Notes: generated by a model from the sequence alone, not told the origin. Shown: positions 1 to 5,401, counted from the stretch's first letter. The stretch: DNA of 5,401 bases from Reyranella sp. (GCA_016780605.1 JADHLS010000449.1:1-5401), one strand, 5' to 3'. Numbers and translations: made by a program.

Positions 1-150
1 CTGGAGCGCGGACCTCCAGGTCCGCTCTTTGCCGGGAGCGCGGCACTCCAGTGCCGCTCATGGGCTTTTGAAACAAATATGATGCGCCACTGGAGTGGCG
101 CGCTCCCGGCAAAGACCATGATCATGAACGGACCTGGAGGTCCGCCCTCC
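1..150. repeat. Composite inverted repeat of four related hairpins
   Basis: This gene-free stretch is built from four copies of one hairpin unit of about 22-25 bp, all with CTCCAG at the centre. Units at 3-27 and 35-59 read on the plus strand; units at 84-106 and 129-150 read on the minus strand. The seven- to eight-base stems differ but stay paired: CGGACCT with AGGTCCG at 9-24, CGGCACT with AGTGCCG at 41-56, and GCGCCACT with AGTGGCGC at 84-101. A larger inverted repeat encloses the inner pair: 26-42 is the exact reverse complement of 99-115 (17 bp), and pairing continues inward to 57 and 84 with two mismatches. The loop at 58-83 is AT-rich. A 13-base insertion (116-128), containing the palindrome CATGATCATG, separates the outer unit on the right side only. 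The window edge may cut off more of the element. It is probably a non-autonomous intergenic repeat of the REP or MITE type; that class is inferred, not recognised. Confidence 0.85.
129..144 (-). terminator. Possible terminator hairpin of the minus-strand monooxygenase gene
   Basis: A perfect 7-bp GC-rich stem with a 2-base loop lies 11 bases downstream of the TGA stop of the minus-strand gene, and a second, larger hairpin (84-101) follows it. No T-tract follows on the minus strand, so this is not a classical intrinsic terminator. It is also one unit of the repeat cluster, so a role in ending or stabilising the transcript is inferred only from its position. Confidence 0.3.
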
Positions 151-155
151 GAAGA

Positions 156-1367
156 TCACTCCGCCACGTCTCTCGCCCCAACGGTGCGCGCGCGGAATTC
201 CTCCGGCACCTCGCGGCCGACATCGGTGAAGGCCTTCTTCACCGCTGCCACAGTCGGGCCGAACACCGCTTTGCGGTTCTCGCGCGACCAGCTGTTCGAG
301 CCGATGATGGTGTCGAGCGAACCCTGGAAGCGCGGCATGACGTAGCGCGCGAAGAGCTCGTAGGACCGCAGCGTCTGCTCGCGGTTGGCCCATTCATGGG
401 CGCGGAACAGGATGCCGCCGAAGCCGCCGTTGGAATAACCCAGCAGCTTTTCGATGCCCTTGGCCACGGTGTCGGGCGTGCCGACCAGGGTCGTGCCGTT
501 CTTCACGCCGTCGCGCAGCGGATCGTCGGCACGGCCCGGCGGACGGCCAAGCGTGTCCTCGAAGTAGGTCACCGTCTCGCAGCGCTCGCCGGCATGGACC
601 TCGCGCAGGGCCTGCTCGTCGTCGTCGGCGAGATGCGCGTTCACCACGATGCGCCACTTCGAGCGGTCGGCCTTATGGCCGTGCTTGGCCGCGGTCTCCT
701 CGTAGATCGACCACTGCTTGGCCATCGCTTCGGGCCCGCCCGGCAGGCCGGCACCGATCGACAGCACGCCGAGACCATGCTTGCCGGCCGCGATCATGCC
801 CGAGGGCGTGATGGTGCTGGCACAGGCGATGGGGAAATGCGGATAGGAGTAGGGCGCGAGATGCAGCCGCGCCTCTTTGAGCTCGAACCAGTCGGTCTTC
901 ATCGTGACCGGCTCCTCGCACTTCAGCAGCTGCATGATGGCCGAGAGCGACTGCTCCATGCGGTCGCGCTGGGTCGAAGGATCTATGCCCATCATGTAGG
1001 CGTCCGATGGCAGCGCGCCCGGCCCGCAGCCCAGCATGGTGCGGCCGCGCGACATGTGGTCGAGCTGCACGAAGCGGTTCGCCACCATCAGCGGGTGGTG
1101 GTAGGGCAGGCTGGTGACGCCCGAGCCCAGCCGGATGTAGCGCGTGCGCTCGATGGCGGCGCCGATGAAGACTTCCGGCGAAGCGATGGTCTCCCACCCT
1201 GCGGAATGGTGCTCGCCGATCCAGGCCTCGTCGTAGCCCAGCTCATCGAGCCATTCGATCAGCTCCATGTCGCGCGCCATGCCGACCGTGGGGTTCTCGC
1301 CCAGCCGATGGAACGGCGCGAGGAAAATTCCGAACTGCAGGCCTTTGTGATTGCCGGTCTGTGCCAT
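156..1367 (-). CDS. Luciferase-like (LLM class) flavin-dependent monooxygenase
   Basis: The predicted product is a 403-residue cytoplasmic enzyme of the bacterial luciferase-like superfamily, whose members use reduced FMN and oxygen to oxidise an organic substrate. The sequence most resembles the branch annotated as limonene 1,2-monooxygenase or alkanal monooxygenase alpha-like. Visible family features are FGIFLAPFH at residues 12-20 (first beta strand), the AWIGEHHS motif at 48-55, RIRLGSGV-type sequence at 79-84, the LPYHHPLMVANRFVQLDHMSRGR block at 87-109, GCGPGALPSD at 113-122, and the late LVGTPDTVAKGIEKL stretch at 294-308 typical of this fold. The ATG at 1367 is chosen because a GGAGGT ribosome site lies just upstream (1371-1376). 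The open frame continues to 1913, but that extension lies antisense to the neighbouring gene and shows no family sequence. Length and both ends look complete. The substrate cannot be read from sequence. The gene is divergent from the CoA-transferase operon, which hints at, but does not prove, a shared pathway. Confidence 0.9.
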   Translation of the reverse strand: MAQTGNHKGLQFGIFLAPFHRLGENPTVGMARDMELIEWLDELGYDEAWIGEHHSAGWETIASPEVFIGAAIERTRYIRLGSGVTSLPYHHPLMVANRFVQLDHMSRGRTMLGCGPGALPSDAYMMGIDPSTQRDRMEQSLSAIMQLLKCEEPVTMKTDWFELKEARLHLAPYSYPHFPIACASTITPSGMIAAGKHGLGVLSIGAGLPGGPEAMAKQWSIYEETAAKHGHKADRSKWRIVVNAHLADDDEQALREVHAGERCETVTYFEDTLGRPPGRADDPLRDGVKNGTTLVGTPDTVAKGIEKLLGYSNGGFGGILFRAHEWANREQTLRSYELFARYVMPRFQGSLDTIIGSNSWSRENRKAVFGPTVAAVKKAFTDVGREVPEEFRARTVGARDVAE

Positions 1368-1440
1368 TTGACCTCCGTCGCTTCGACCGTAGCACGCGCG
1401 CGCCGTTGACCGAAGCCGGCCCTTGCGCCGATCATCGCGC
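1368..1440. promoter_or_regulatory. Divergent intergenic region, probable promoters on both strands
   Basis: These 73 bases separate two head-to-head genes, so at least two promoters should lie here or just inside the coding ends. On the plus strand TTGACC at 1406-1411 could be a -35 element. A weak hexamer, CGATCA, sits 17 bases further on at 1429-1434, and transcription would then begin almost at the ATG at 1441. On the minus strand TGCTACGGT, about 20 bases before the monooxygenase ribosome site, resembles a weak extended -10. No clear operator palindrome is visible, and the neighbouring sequence in the window contains no regulator gene. The individual boxes are tentative. Confidence 0.35.
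1371..1376 (-). promoter_or_regulatory. Shine-Dalgarno site of the monooxygenase gene
   Basis: On the minus strand this reads GGAGGT, a near-perfect Shine-Dalgarno sequence, three bases before the ATG at 1367. It fixes the start at 1367 and argues against the long upstream extension of the frame to 1913. Confidence 0.75.
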
Positions 1441-2559
1441 ATGCCCACCGACCTGCCGCTTGCCCGCTTCACCATTGTCGAGGTGACCGATTCGGGTGTG
1501 CCGCTTTGCCTCAGGCTCGCGACGTCGCTGGCGGCCAAGATCGCGGCTGATCTCGGCGCCGACGTGCTCAAGATCGAGCCACCCGGTGGCGATGCGGTGC
1601 GCACCCTGCCGCCGCTGCTGCCGGCGGGGGCATCGGCGCTCTTCCAGTTTCTCAATACCTCCAAGCGCTCGCTGGTGCTCGACCTCGGAACCGAGCGAGG
1701 GCGCGCCCATCTTGTGAAATTGCTCGACCGTGCCGATGCCTGCCTGTTCGAGGAGCCGGCGGCGATCGCGGCGCTCGCTCGCGCCGGCAAGGCGACGCCG
1801 ATCGAGATCGCGGCCTTCCCCGTCGAGATGAACGCCGCGGCGCGCCCGGTGAGCGAGCTCGCCATCCAGGCGCTGGGCGGCCTGATGCACATGATCGGCG
1901 AGCCCGAGCGCAAGCCCCTGAAGCTCGGCGGGCACCAGGCTTCCTACGCCGCGGGCCTCACCGCCTTCACCGGTCTCACGGCCGCGCTGGCCGGGCGCGA
2001 TGCCGGGCAGGCCGCGCCAAAGGTGCGGGTGTCGCTCACCGAAGTGATGCAGTGGGTGAACTGGAAAGCCGCGTCGGGTGCCGCCGCGACCGGCGTCTCG
2101 CCCGGCCGCGAGGGCCGGCGCTCGGAGTTCCAGATCGTGCCCTGCCGCGACGGGCATGTCGCCGTGGTCTACACCGTGACGCAGTGGCCTGCGACGCGCG
2201 CCCTGATCGGCGATCCGCGGCTGGAAAATCCCAAGTTCGCGACCCGCGCCGGCCGGCGCACGCACATCGCCGAGCTCTACGACATCATCACGCCGTGGTT
2301 CGCCGACAAGACGCGCGCCGAGATCCAGAAGACGGCGCAGGCCAAGGGCGTGCCGTTCGGCCCGATCTTCACGCCGGCGGAGCTGCTTAAGGCCGAGCAG
2401 TACGTCGCGCGCGGGTTCCTGGCCGAGATGACGGCCCCCGACATCGGCAAGGTCCTGATCCCGCAGCTCCCCGTGCAATGGAACGGTCGCTCCTTCGCGC
2501 CGCGTCCCGCACCGTCGCTCGGGAGTAAGGAGCTCGGGCGCAAGGAGCTCGCGGCATGA
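1441..2559 (+). CDS. Family III CoA-transferase-like protein, probably the non-catalytic subunit
   Basis: The 372-residue product belongs to the CaiB/BaiF (family III) CoA-transferase fold, whose active members move CoA between carboxylic acids. Family signatures are AADLGADVLKIEPPGGD at residues 35-51, NTSKRSLVLDL at 72-82, SELAIQALGGLMHMIGEPER at 138-157, YAAGLTAFTGLTAALAGR at 169-186 and AKGVPFGPIFTPAELL at 301-316. Two hallmarks are degenerate. The position just before Tyr169, where the family's catalytic Asp normally precedes the aromatic residue and the helix with Gly, is Ser168. The usual ENFRPG motif is replaced by FEEPAAI near 103-109. The protein may therefore be a structural or regulatory partner of the next gene product. 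The ATG at 1441 is preferred over a TTG at 1423 that would add six residues; neither has a good ribosome site, so the mRNA may be leaderless. It overlaps the next gene by ATGA, implying translational coupling. Confidence 0.88.
   Translation: MPTDLPLARFTIVEVTDSGVPLCLRLATSLAAKIAADLGADVLKIEPPGGDAVRTLPPLLPAGASALFQFLNTSKRSLVLDLGTERGRAHLVKLLDRADACLFEEPAAIAALARAGKATPIEIAAFPVEMNAAARPVSELAIQALGGLMHMIGEPERKPLKLGGHQASYAAGLTAFTGLTAALAGRDAGQAAPKVRVSLTEVMQWVNWKAASGAAATGVSPGREGRRSEFQIVPCRDGHVAVVYTVTQWPATRALIGDPRLENPKFATRAGRRTHIAELYDIITPWFADKTRAEIQKTAQAKGVPFGPIFTPAELLKAEQYVARGFLAEMTAPDIGKVLIPQLPVQWNGRSFAPRPAPSLGSKELGRKELAA
2527..2551 (+). promoter_or_regulatory. Duplicated AAGGAG ribosome site for the second CoA-transferase gene
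   Basis: AAGGAGCTCG occurs twice, at 2527-2536 and 2542-2551, as a 15-base tandem repeat that also encodes the KELGRKEL end of the upstream protein. The second AAGGAG (2542-2547) lies eight bases before the ATG at 2556, a good spacing, and supports that start. The first copy is too distant for that start and may be only a by-product of a small duplication. Confidence 0.65.
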
Positions 2560-3662
2560 AGGGGCCCCTTTCCGGCGTGCGCGTGCTCGACTTCGGCCTG
2601 TTGACGGCCGGCGCCAACACCTCGGCCATGCTGGGCGATCTCGGGGCCGAGGTTCTCAAGATCGAATCCGGCGCCTATCTCGATCCCTTCCGCGTCGTCG
2701 GCAAGATGGACGACGACGACGGCTGGTGGAACCGCTCGCCGCAGTTCCGCTTCACCAACCGCAACAAGCGCGGGCTGGCGCTCAACCTCAAATCGCCCGA
2801 CGGCCAGCGTGTGATCCGCGAACTCGCGGCGCACTGCGACGTCGTGGTCGAGAACTTCCGCCGCGGCGTGCTCGATCGCGCCGGCCTGGGCTACGAGGCG
2901 ATGAAGGCGGTCAATCCGCGCATCGTCTTCGCCGCCATCTCCAGCCAGGGCGACACCGGACCGGAGCGGATGAACGTCTCGTTTGGCTCGACGCTGGATG
3001 CAACCTCCGGCATCGCGTCGCTGACCGGCTACCGAGGTGAACAACCGCGCATCTCCGGCATGGACGTGAACTATCCCGACCAGATCGTGTCGCTGTTCGC
3101 GACCGGGATCGTCATCACGGCGGTGATGGAGGCCCGTCGCAGCGGCAAAGGCGCTTTCCTCGACTTCTCCCAGCGCGAGGTCGCGTCCTTCACCTTGGGC
3201 GAGGAGATCCTTGCGGCATCTGCAAACCCATCGCACACCCTCGCGCCGCGCGACAACGGTGCGCAGCAGGACGCTTATCGTTGCAAGGATGGTCGCTGGA
3301 TGGCCGTCACACACGATGAGCCGGGACTTGCCGCCTGGTGCGCCAACCAAAACAGAGACGACGCCGTGGCAGCCTTGCTCGCCCGCGGCATCGCCGCTGC
3401 GCCGTGCAATGACGGGAGCGATCTGCTGAGCAATCAAGACCTCGCCGGGGTAACACTGGTGCGCGACGAGCATGGCGGCCTGGTGAAAGGACTGCCCTAC
3501 CGCCTCGACGGCAAGGGCATCACCATCGAACGCGCCGCGCCCGACCTCGGCCAGCACACCGACGAGGTGCTGCGCGAGCTTCTGGGCTACGGCGATGCCG
3601 AGCTGGCGAGGTTGAAGATATCCGGCGTGACATCGACGACGCCAACGGTGGGAGACGTATGA
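2556..3662 (+). CDS. Family III CoA-transferase, probably the catalytic subunit, with a shortened small domain
   Basis: The 368-residue product is a CaiB/BaiF family III CoA-transferase. These enzymes transfer CoA from one acyl-CoA to a free acid through an aspartyl-CoA intermediate. Near-canonical motifs are GVRVLDFGLLTAG at residues 7-19, DLGAEVLKIES at 28-38, TNRNKRGLALNL at 67-78, VVVENFRRGVLDRAGLGYE at 96-114, NPRIVFAAIS at 120-129 and the GKGAFLDFSQRE strand at 198-208. Asp175, in NYPDQ, is the best candidate for the catalytic aspartate, since a GIVITAVMEAR helix follows it as in active members. From GRWMAV (246-251) to GIAAAP (278-283) only 32 residues intervene between the glycines, against 65 in the upstream paralogue, so about 33 residues of the small domain are missing. 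The frame is intact. The start is set by AAGGAG at 2542. The gene overlaps its neighbours by four bases on both sides. The substrate is unknown. Confidence 0.88.
   Translation: MKGPLSGVRVLDFGLLTAGANTSAMLGDLGAEVLKIESGAYLDPFRVVGKMDDDDGWWNRSPQFRFTNRNKRGLALNLKSPDGQRVIRELAAHCDVVVENFRRGVLDRAGLGYEAMKAVNPRIVFAAISSQGDTGPERMNVSFGSTLDATSGIASLTGYRGEQPRISGMDVNYPDQIVSLFATGIVITAVMEARRSGKGAFLDFSQREVASFTLGEEILAASANPSHTLAPRDNGAQQDAYRCKDGRWMAVTHDEPGLAAWCANQNRDDAVAALLARGIAAAPCNDGSDLLSNQDLAGVTLVRDEHGGLVKGLPYRLDGKGITIERAAPDLGQHTDEVLRELLGYGDAELARLKISGVTSTTPTVGDV
3651..3654 (+). promoter_or_regulatory. Ribosome binding site of the nitronate monooxygenase-like gene
   Basis: GGAG, within GGTGGGAG, lies four bases before the ATG at 3659 and seven before a second ATG at 3662. 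The second spacing is closer to ideal, so translation may begin at residue 2. Either way the start sits on the stop codon of the upstream gene, supporting coupled translation. Confidence 0.55.
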
Positions 3663-4654
3663 TGCCGCGCGCCGAAGTGCACAAGCTGATGGAGCGCATG
3701 GCGATCCCCGCCATCGCCGCCCCCATGTTCCTGGTCTCCAACCCGGCCATGGCGCTGGCCTGCTGCAGCGAAGGCATCATGGGCAGCTTTCCTGCGCACG
3801 GCACACGGAGCCGCGAGGAGTTCCAGGGCTGGCTCGACGAGATGCAGGAGGGCATCAAGCGCCTGGAGGACCAGGGCAAGACGCCCGCGCCATGGGCGGT
3901 GAACCTGGTCGTGCACGCTTCCAACCCGCGCTACGCCGGCGATCTCGACCTGGTCGAGAAATACAAGGTGCCGGTCGTGCTCACCTCCAAGGGCGCGCCG
4001 GGCGATGCCATCAAGCGCATCCATGGCTGGGGCGCCGTGGCTCTGCACGACATCGCCAACCGCCGGCATGCCGAGAAGGCGCTGGAGGCGGGCGTCGACG
4101 GCGTGATCGCCGTGGCCGGCGGCGCCGGCGGCCACACCGGCACGATCAATCCTTTCGCCCTGATGAACGAGGTGCGCCAGCTCGGCGATCACTTCGCCAT
4201 CGTCCTGGCGGGCGGCCAGACCACAGGCCGTGATGTGCTGGCGGCCGAGGCGATGGGTGCGGACCTTGCCTATATCGGCACGCGCTTCATCGCCACCCAG
4301 GAGGCGATGGCCGCCGCCGCGCACAAGGACATGATCCTGAAGACCCGCGCCACCGACGTCTTCCTCACCGCCTCGATCGACGGCGCGCCGGCCAACTGGC
4401 TGGTGCCGAGCCTTCTCGCCGCCGGCATCAACCTCGACGTGCTGCGCACGACCTTGCCCAGCAAGATCGTGTCGGCGCAGGAGAACAAGAAGCGCTGGAA
4501 GGATATCTACACGGCCGGCCACGGCGTCGGGAACATCGAGGATATCCCGACAACGGCGGAGCTGTGTCGGCGATTGGTCGAGCAGTATCGGACTGCGAAG
4601 TCGGAGATGTTGCCCATCCTTCGAGACAGCCGCTACGCGGCCTCCTCAGGATGA
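3659..4654 (+). CDS. Nitronate monooxygenase-like (2-nitropropane dioxygenase family) flavoprotein
   Basis: The 331-residue product is a TIM-barrel FMN protein of the nitronate monooxygenase family. Characterised members oxidise alkyl nitronates to carbonyl compounds and nitrite, but many relatives have other or unknown substrates. Visible motifs are IAAPMFLVSNP at residues 19-29 (N-terminal FMN loop), AVNLVVH at 80-86, GGAGGHTG at 154-161 with the conserved His159, and LAGGQTTGRDVLAAEAMG at 183-200 followed by GADLAYIGTRFIAT, the FMN phosphate-binding region. No signal peptide or membrane segment is seen, so it should be cytoplasmic. The gene starts on the stop codon of the CoA-transferase gene (ATGA overlap) and ends the operon. 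Residues 319-331 are encoded by the left arm of a palindromic repeat, so the natural C-terminus has probably been replaced. Its placement with CoA-transferases suggests a role in acid or acyl-CoA metabolism rather than nitroalkane detoxification; this is inference. Confidence 0.9.
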   Translation: MMPRAEVHKLMERMAIPAIAAPMFLVSNPAMALACCSEGIMGSFPAHGTRSREEFQGWLDEMQEGIKRLEDQGKTPAPWAVNLVVHASNPRYAGDLDLVEKYKVPVVLTSKGAPGDAIKRIHGWGAVALHDIANRRHAEKALEAGVDGVIAVAGGAGGHTGTINPFALMNEVRQLGDHFAIVLAGGQTTGRDVLAAEAMGADLAYIGTRFIATQEAMAAAAHKDMILKTRATDVFLTASIDGAPANWLVPSLLAAGINLDVLRTTLPSKIVSAQENKKRWKDIYTAGHGVGNIEDIPTTAELCRRLVEQYRTAKSEMLPILRDSRYAASSG

Positions 4655-4724
4655 GGTGGAGTAGTTGCACCACCACCACCTCACCCTGAGGAGCCACACG
4701 AAGTGCGGCGTCTCGAAGGGTGGG
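4613..4724. repeat. Palindromic intergenic repeat overlapping a gene end
   Basis: The left arm (4613-4659) and right arm (4676-4724) are imperfect reverse complements around a 16-base loop. The outer 15 bases, CCCATCCTTCGAGAC, match the far right end with one mismatch that can form a G-U pair. The inner CTCCTCAGGATGAGGTGG also matches with one such mismatch. The middle of each arm is divergent. Arms of this type (CTTCGAGAC with CTCCTCAGG) are, from general knowledge, frequent between genes in Rhizobiales and related alphaproteobacteria. The folded RNA would be a long hairpin immediately at the end of the three-gene operon and may stabilise the transcript 3' end or block read-through into the next gene. 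There is no T-tract after it. The stop codon of the upstream gene (4652-4654) lies inside the left arm. Confidence 0.85.
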
Positions 4725-4791
4725 CTGCACACTCTTCCGCCTCGCGCGTCGACTCTGGTAGCGTTCGTTTTCCCCCTGCTCTAGGCTTCGC

Positions 4792-4808
4792 CCCCTGACC
4801 GAAAGGGG
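4792..4808 (+). promoter_or_regulatory. Ribosome site of the formaldehyde dehydrogenase gene within a small hairpin
   Basis: AAAGGGGA at 4802-4809 is a plausible Shine-Dalgarno site, with the G-run ending six bases before the GTG at 4815. CCCCT at 4792-4796 can pair with AGGGG at 4804-4808 around a seven-base loop, which would mask the site. A second CCCCCTG copy at 4772-4778 could pair instead. The stem is only five base pairs, so a regulatory role is uncertain. No convincing promoter is visible between the palindromic repeat and this site. Confidence 0.4.
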
Positions 4809-4814
4809 ACGAGC

Positions 4815-5401
4815 GTGAAGACAAAGGCGGCAGTCTGCTTCGAGGCCGGCAAGAACCTCGAGATCGAGGACGTCGACCTCGAAGGGCCGAAATTCGGCGA
4901 GGTGCTGGTCGAGATCAAGGCATCGGGCGTCTGCCACACCGACGAATTCACGCGCTCCGGCGGCGATCCTGAAGGCCTGTTCCCGGTGATCTTCGGCCAT
5001 GAGGGCGCGGGCATCGTCGTCGATGTCGGGCCGGGCATCGTGTCGCTGAAGGAGGGCGATCACGTGATCCCGCTCTACACGCCGGAATGCCGGGCCTGTA
5101 AATCCTGTCTCTCTGGCAAGACCAATCTCTGCACCGCCATCCGCTCGACCCAGGGCCAGGGCGTGATGCCCGACGGCACCTCGCGCTTTTCGCTCAAGGG
5201 CAAGAAGGTCCATCACTACATGGGCTGCTCGACCTTCTCGAACTACACGGTGCTGCCGGAGATTGCGCTCGCCAAGATCCGGCCCGACGCCCCATTCGAC
5301 AAGGTCTGCTACATCGGCTGCGGCGTCACCACCGGCATCGGCGCGGTGATCAACACCGCCAAGGTCGAGCCCGGCGCCAACGTCGTGGTGTTCGGGCTGG
5401 G
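4815..5401 (+). CDS. S-(hydroxymethyl)glutathione dehydrogenase / class III alcohol dehydrogenase (3' end beyond window)
   Basis: The first 195 codons are present; the full enzyme is usually about 370 residues. It is a cytoplasmic zinc enzyme that oxidises S-hydroxymethylglutathione, formed from formaldehyde and glutathione, to S-formylglutathione with NAD, and it can also reduce S-nitrosoglutathione. Catalytic zinc ligands are Cys40, His62 (with Glu63) and Cys169 in IGCGVTTG. Structural zinc ligands are Cys92, Cys95, Cys98 and Cys106. Class III markers are DPEG at residues 51-54, whose Asp and Glu contact the glutathione adduct, and Arg110 in AIRSTQGQG, matching the arginine that distinguishes this class from ethanol dehydrogenases. 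The start is GTG at 4815, preceded by AAAGGGGA. The frame is open to the window edge, where the VVVFGLG nucleotide-binding loop begins. It follows a palindromic repeat and 160 bases of non-coding DNA, so it is probably transcribed separately from the CoA-transferase operon. Confidence 0.95.
   Translation, partial: MKTKAAVCFEAGKNLEIEDVDLEGPKFGEVLVEIKASGVCHTDEFTRSGGDPEGLFPVIFGHEGAGIVVDVGPGIVSLKEGDHVIPLYTPECRACKSCLSGKTNLCTAIRSTQGQGVMPDGTSRFSLKGKKVHHYMGCSTFSNYTVLPEIALAKIRPDAPFDKVCYIGCGVTTGIGAVINTAKVEPGANVVVFGL

Noticed and set aside
1..150. CRISPR-like array at the left edge
   Set aside because: The repeated units are individually palindromic, occur in both orientations and have no regular spacers, which does not fit a CRISPR array.
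1393..1404. Alternating CG run as a possible Z-DNA or regulatory element
   Set aside because: A short CG alternation is expected by chance in DNA of this base composition, and no symmetry suggests an operator.
396..1409. Plus-strand open frame of 337 codons
   Set aside because: It lies opposite the luciferase-like monooxygenase, has the Arg/His/Gly-rich composition typical of antisense frames, and shows no domain signature.
1368..1913. N-terminal extension of the minus-strand monooxygenase frame (182 extra codons)
   Set aside because: It lies antisense to the start of the first CoA-transferase-like gene and has low-complexity Ser/Ala/Arg-rich sequence with no family match. A strong ribosome site sits just before the ATG at 1367.
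2277..3557. Minus-strand open frame of 426 codons
   Set aside because: It is a shadow of the two CoA-transferase genes in GC-rich DNA. The translation is rich in Arg, Ala, His and Gly without recognisable motifs, and the plus-strand proteins have clear family motifs.
3587..4522. Minus-strand open frame of 311 codons
   Set aside because: It is the antisense shadow of the nitronate monooxygenase-like gene, with no motif or plausible ribosome site.
4428..5216. Minus-strand open frame of 262 codons spanning the repeat and the dehydrogenase gene
   Set aside because: It crosses a palindromic repeat and runs antisense to a dehydrogenase with intact zinc ligands. The translation is unconvincing.

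Overview
The window looks like a chromosomal segment from a high-GC Gram-negative bacterium, most likely an alphaproteobacterium. The evidence is the GC-rich third codon positions throughout, the class III alcohol dehydrogenase with its [14 protein letters not shown] stretch, and a palindromic intergenic repeat with CCTTCGAGAC and CTCCTCAGGATGAGG arms of a kind common in Rhizobiales and related genomes. A Reyranella or Rhodospirillales-type host is possible, but the sequence alone does not settle the genus. No tRNA, rRNA, CRISPR array, transposase or phage gene is visible.

Layout, left to right. Positions 1-150 hold a composite repeat: four related small hairpins, two on each strand, folded into one larger inverted repeat. 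Next, on the minus strand (1367 to 156), is a complete luciferase-like flavin-dependent monooxygenase of 403 residues. A 73-bp intergenic gap (1368-1440) separates it from a divergent plus-strand operon of three genes joined by two ATGA stop/start overlaps. These are two family III CoA-transferase-like proteins (1441-2559 and 2556-3662) and an FMN-dependent nitronate monooxygenase-like protein (3659-4654). A second palindromic repeat (4613-4724) starts inside the last gene of this operon and supplies its final codons. The start of a glutathione-dependent formaldehyde dehydrogenase (class III alcohol dehydrogenase) follows at 4815 and runs off the right edge.

How the genes may work together (inference). 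Translational coupling points to equimolar production of the two CoA-transferase-like proteins. The first lacks an aspartate where the family's catalytic aspartate should lie, while the second keeps one. This suggests a heteromeric CoA-transferase with one catalytic and one non-catalytic subunit. The flavoprotein encoded in the same operon, and perhaps the divergent luciferase-like monooxygenase, would act on the same unknown carboxylic acid or its CoA thioester. The formaldehyde dehydrogenase is a housekeeping detoxification gene behind a repeat and probably a separate transcription unit.

The main points of interest are the pseudo-subunit plus active-subunit CoA-transferase pair, the shortened small domain of the second subunit, the left-edge hairpin cluster with compensatory stem changes, and the repeat-encoded C-terminus of the nitronate monooxygenase-like protein. 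No clearly new multi-gene system (defence, mobile or otherwise) is evident.
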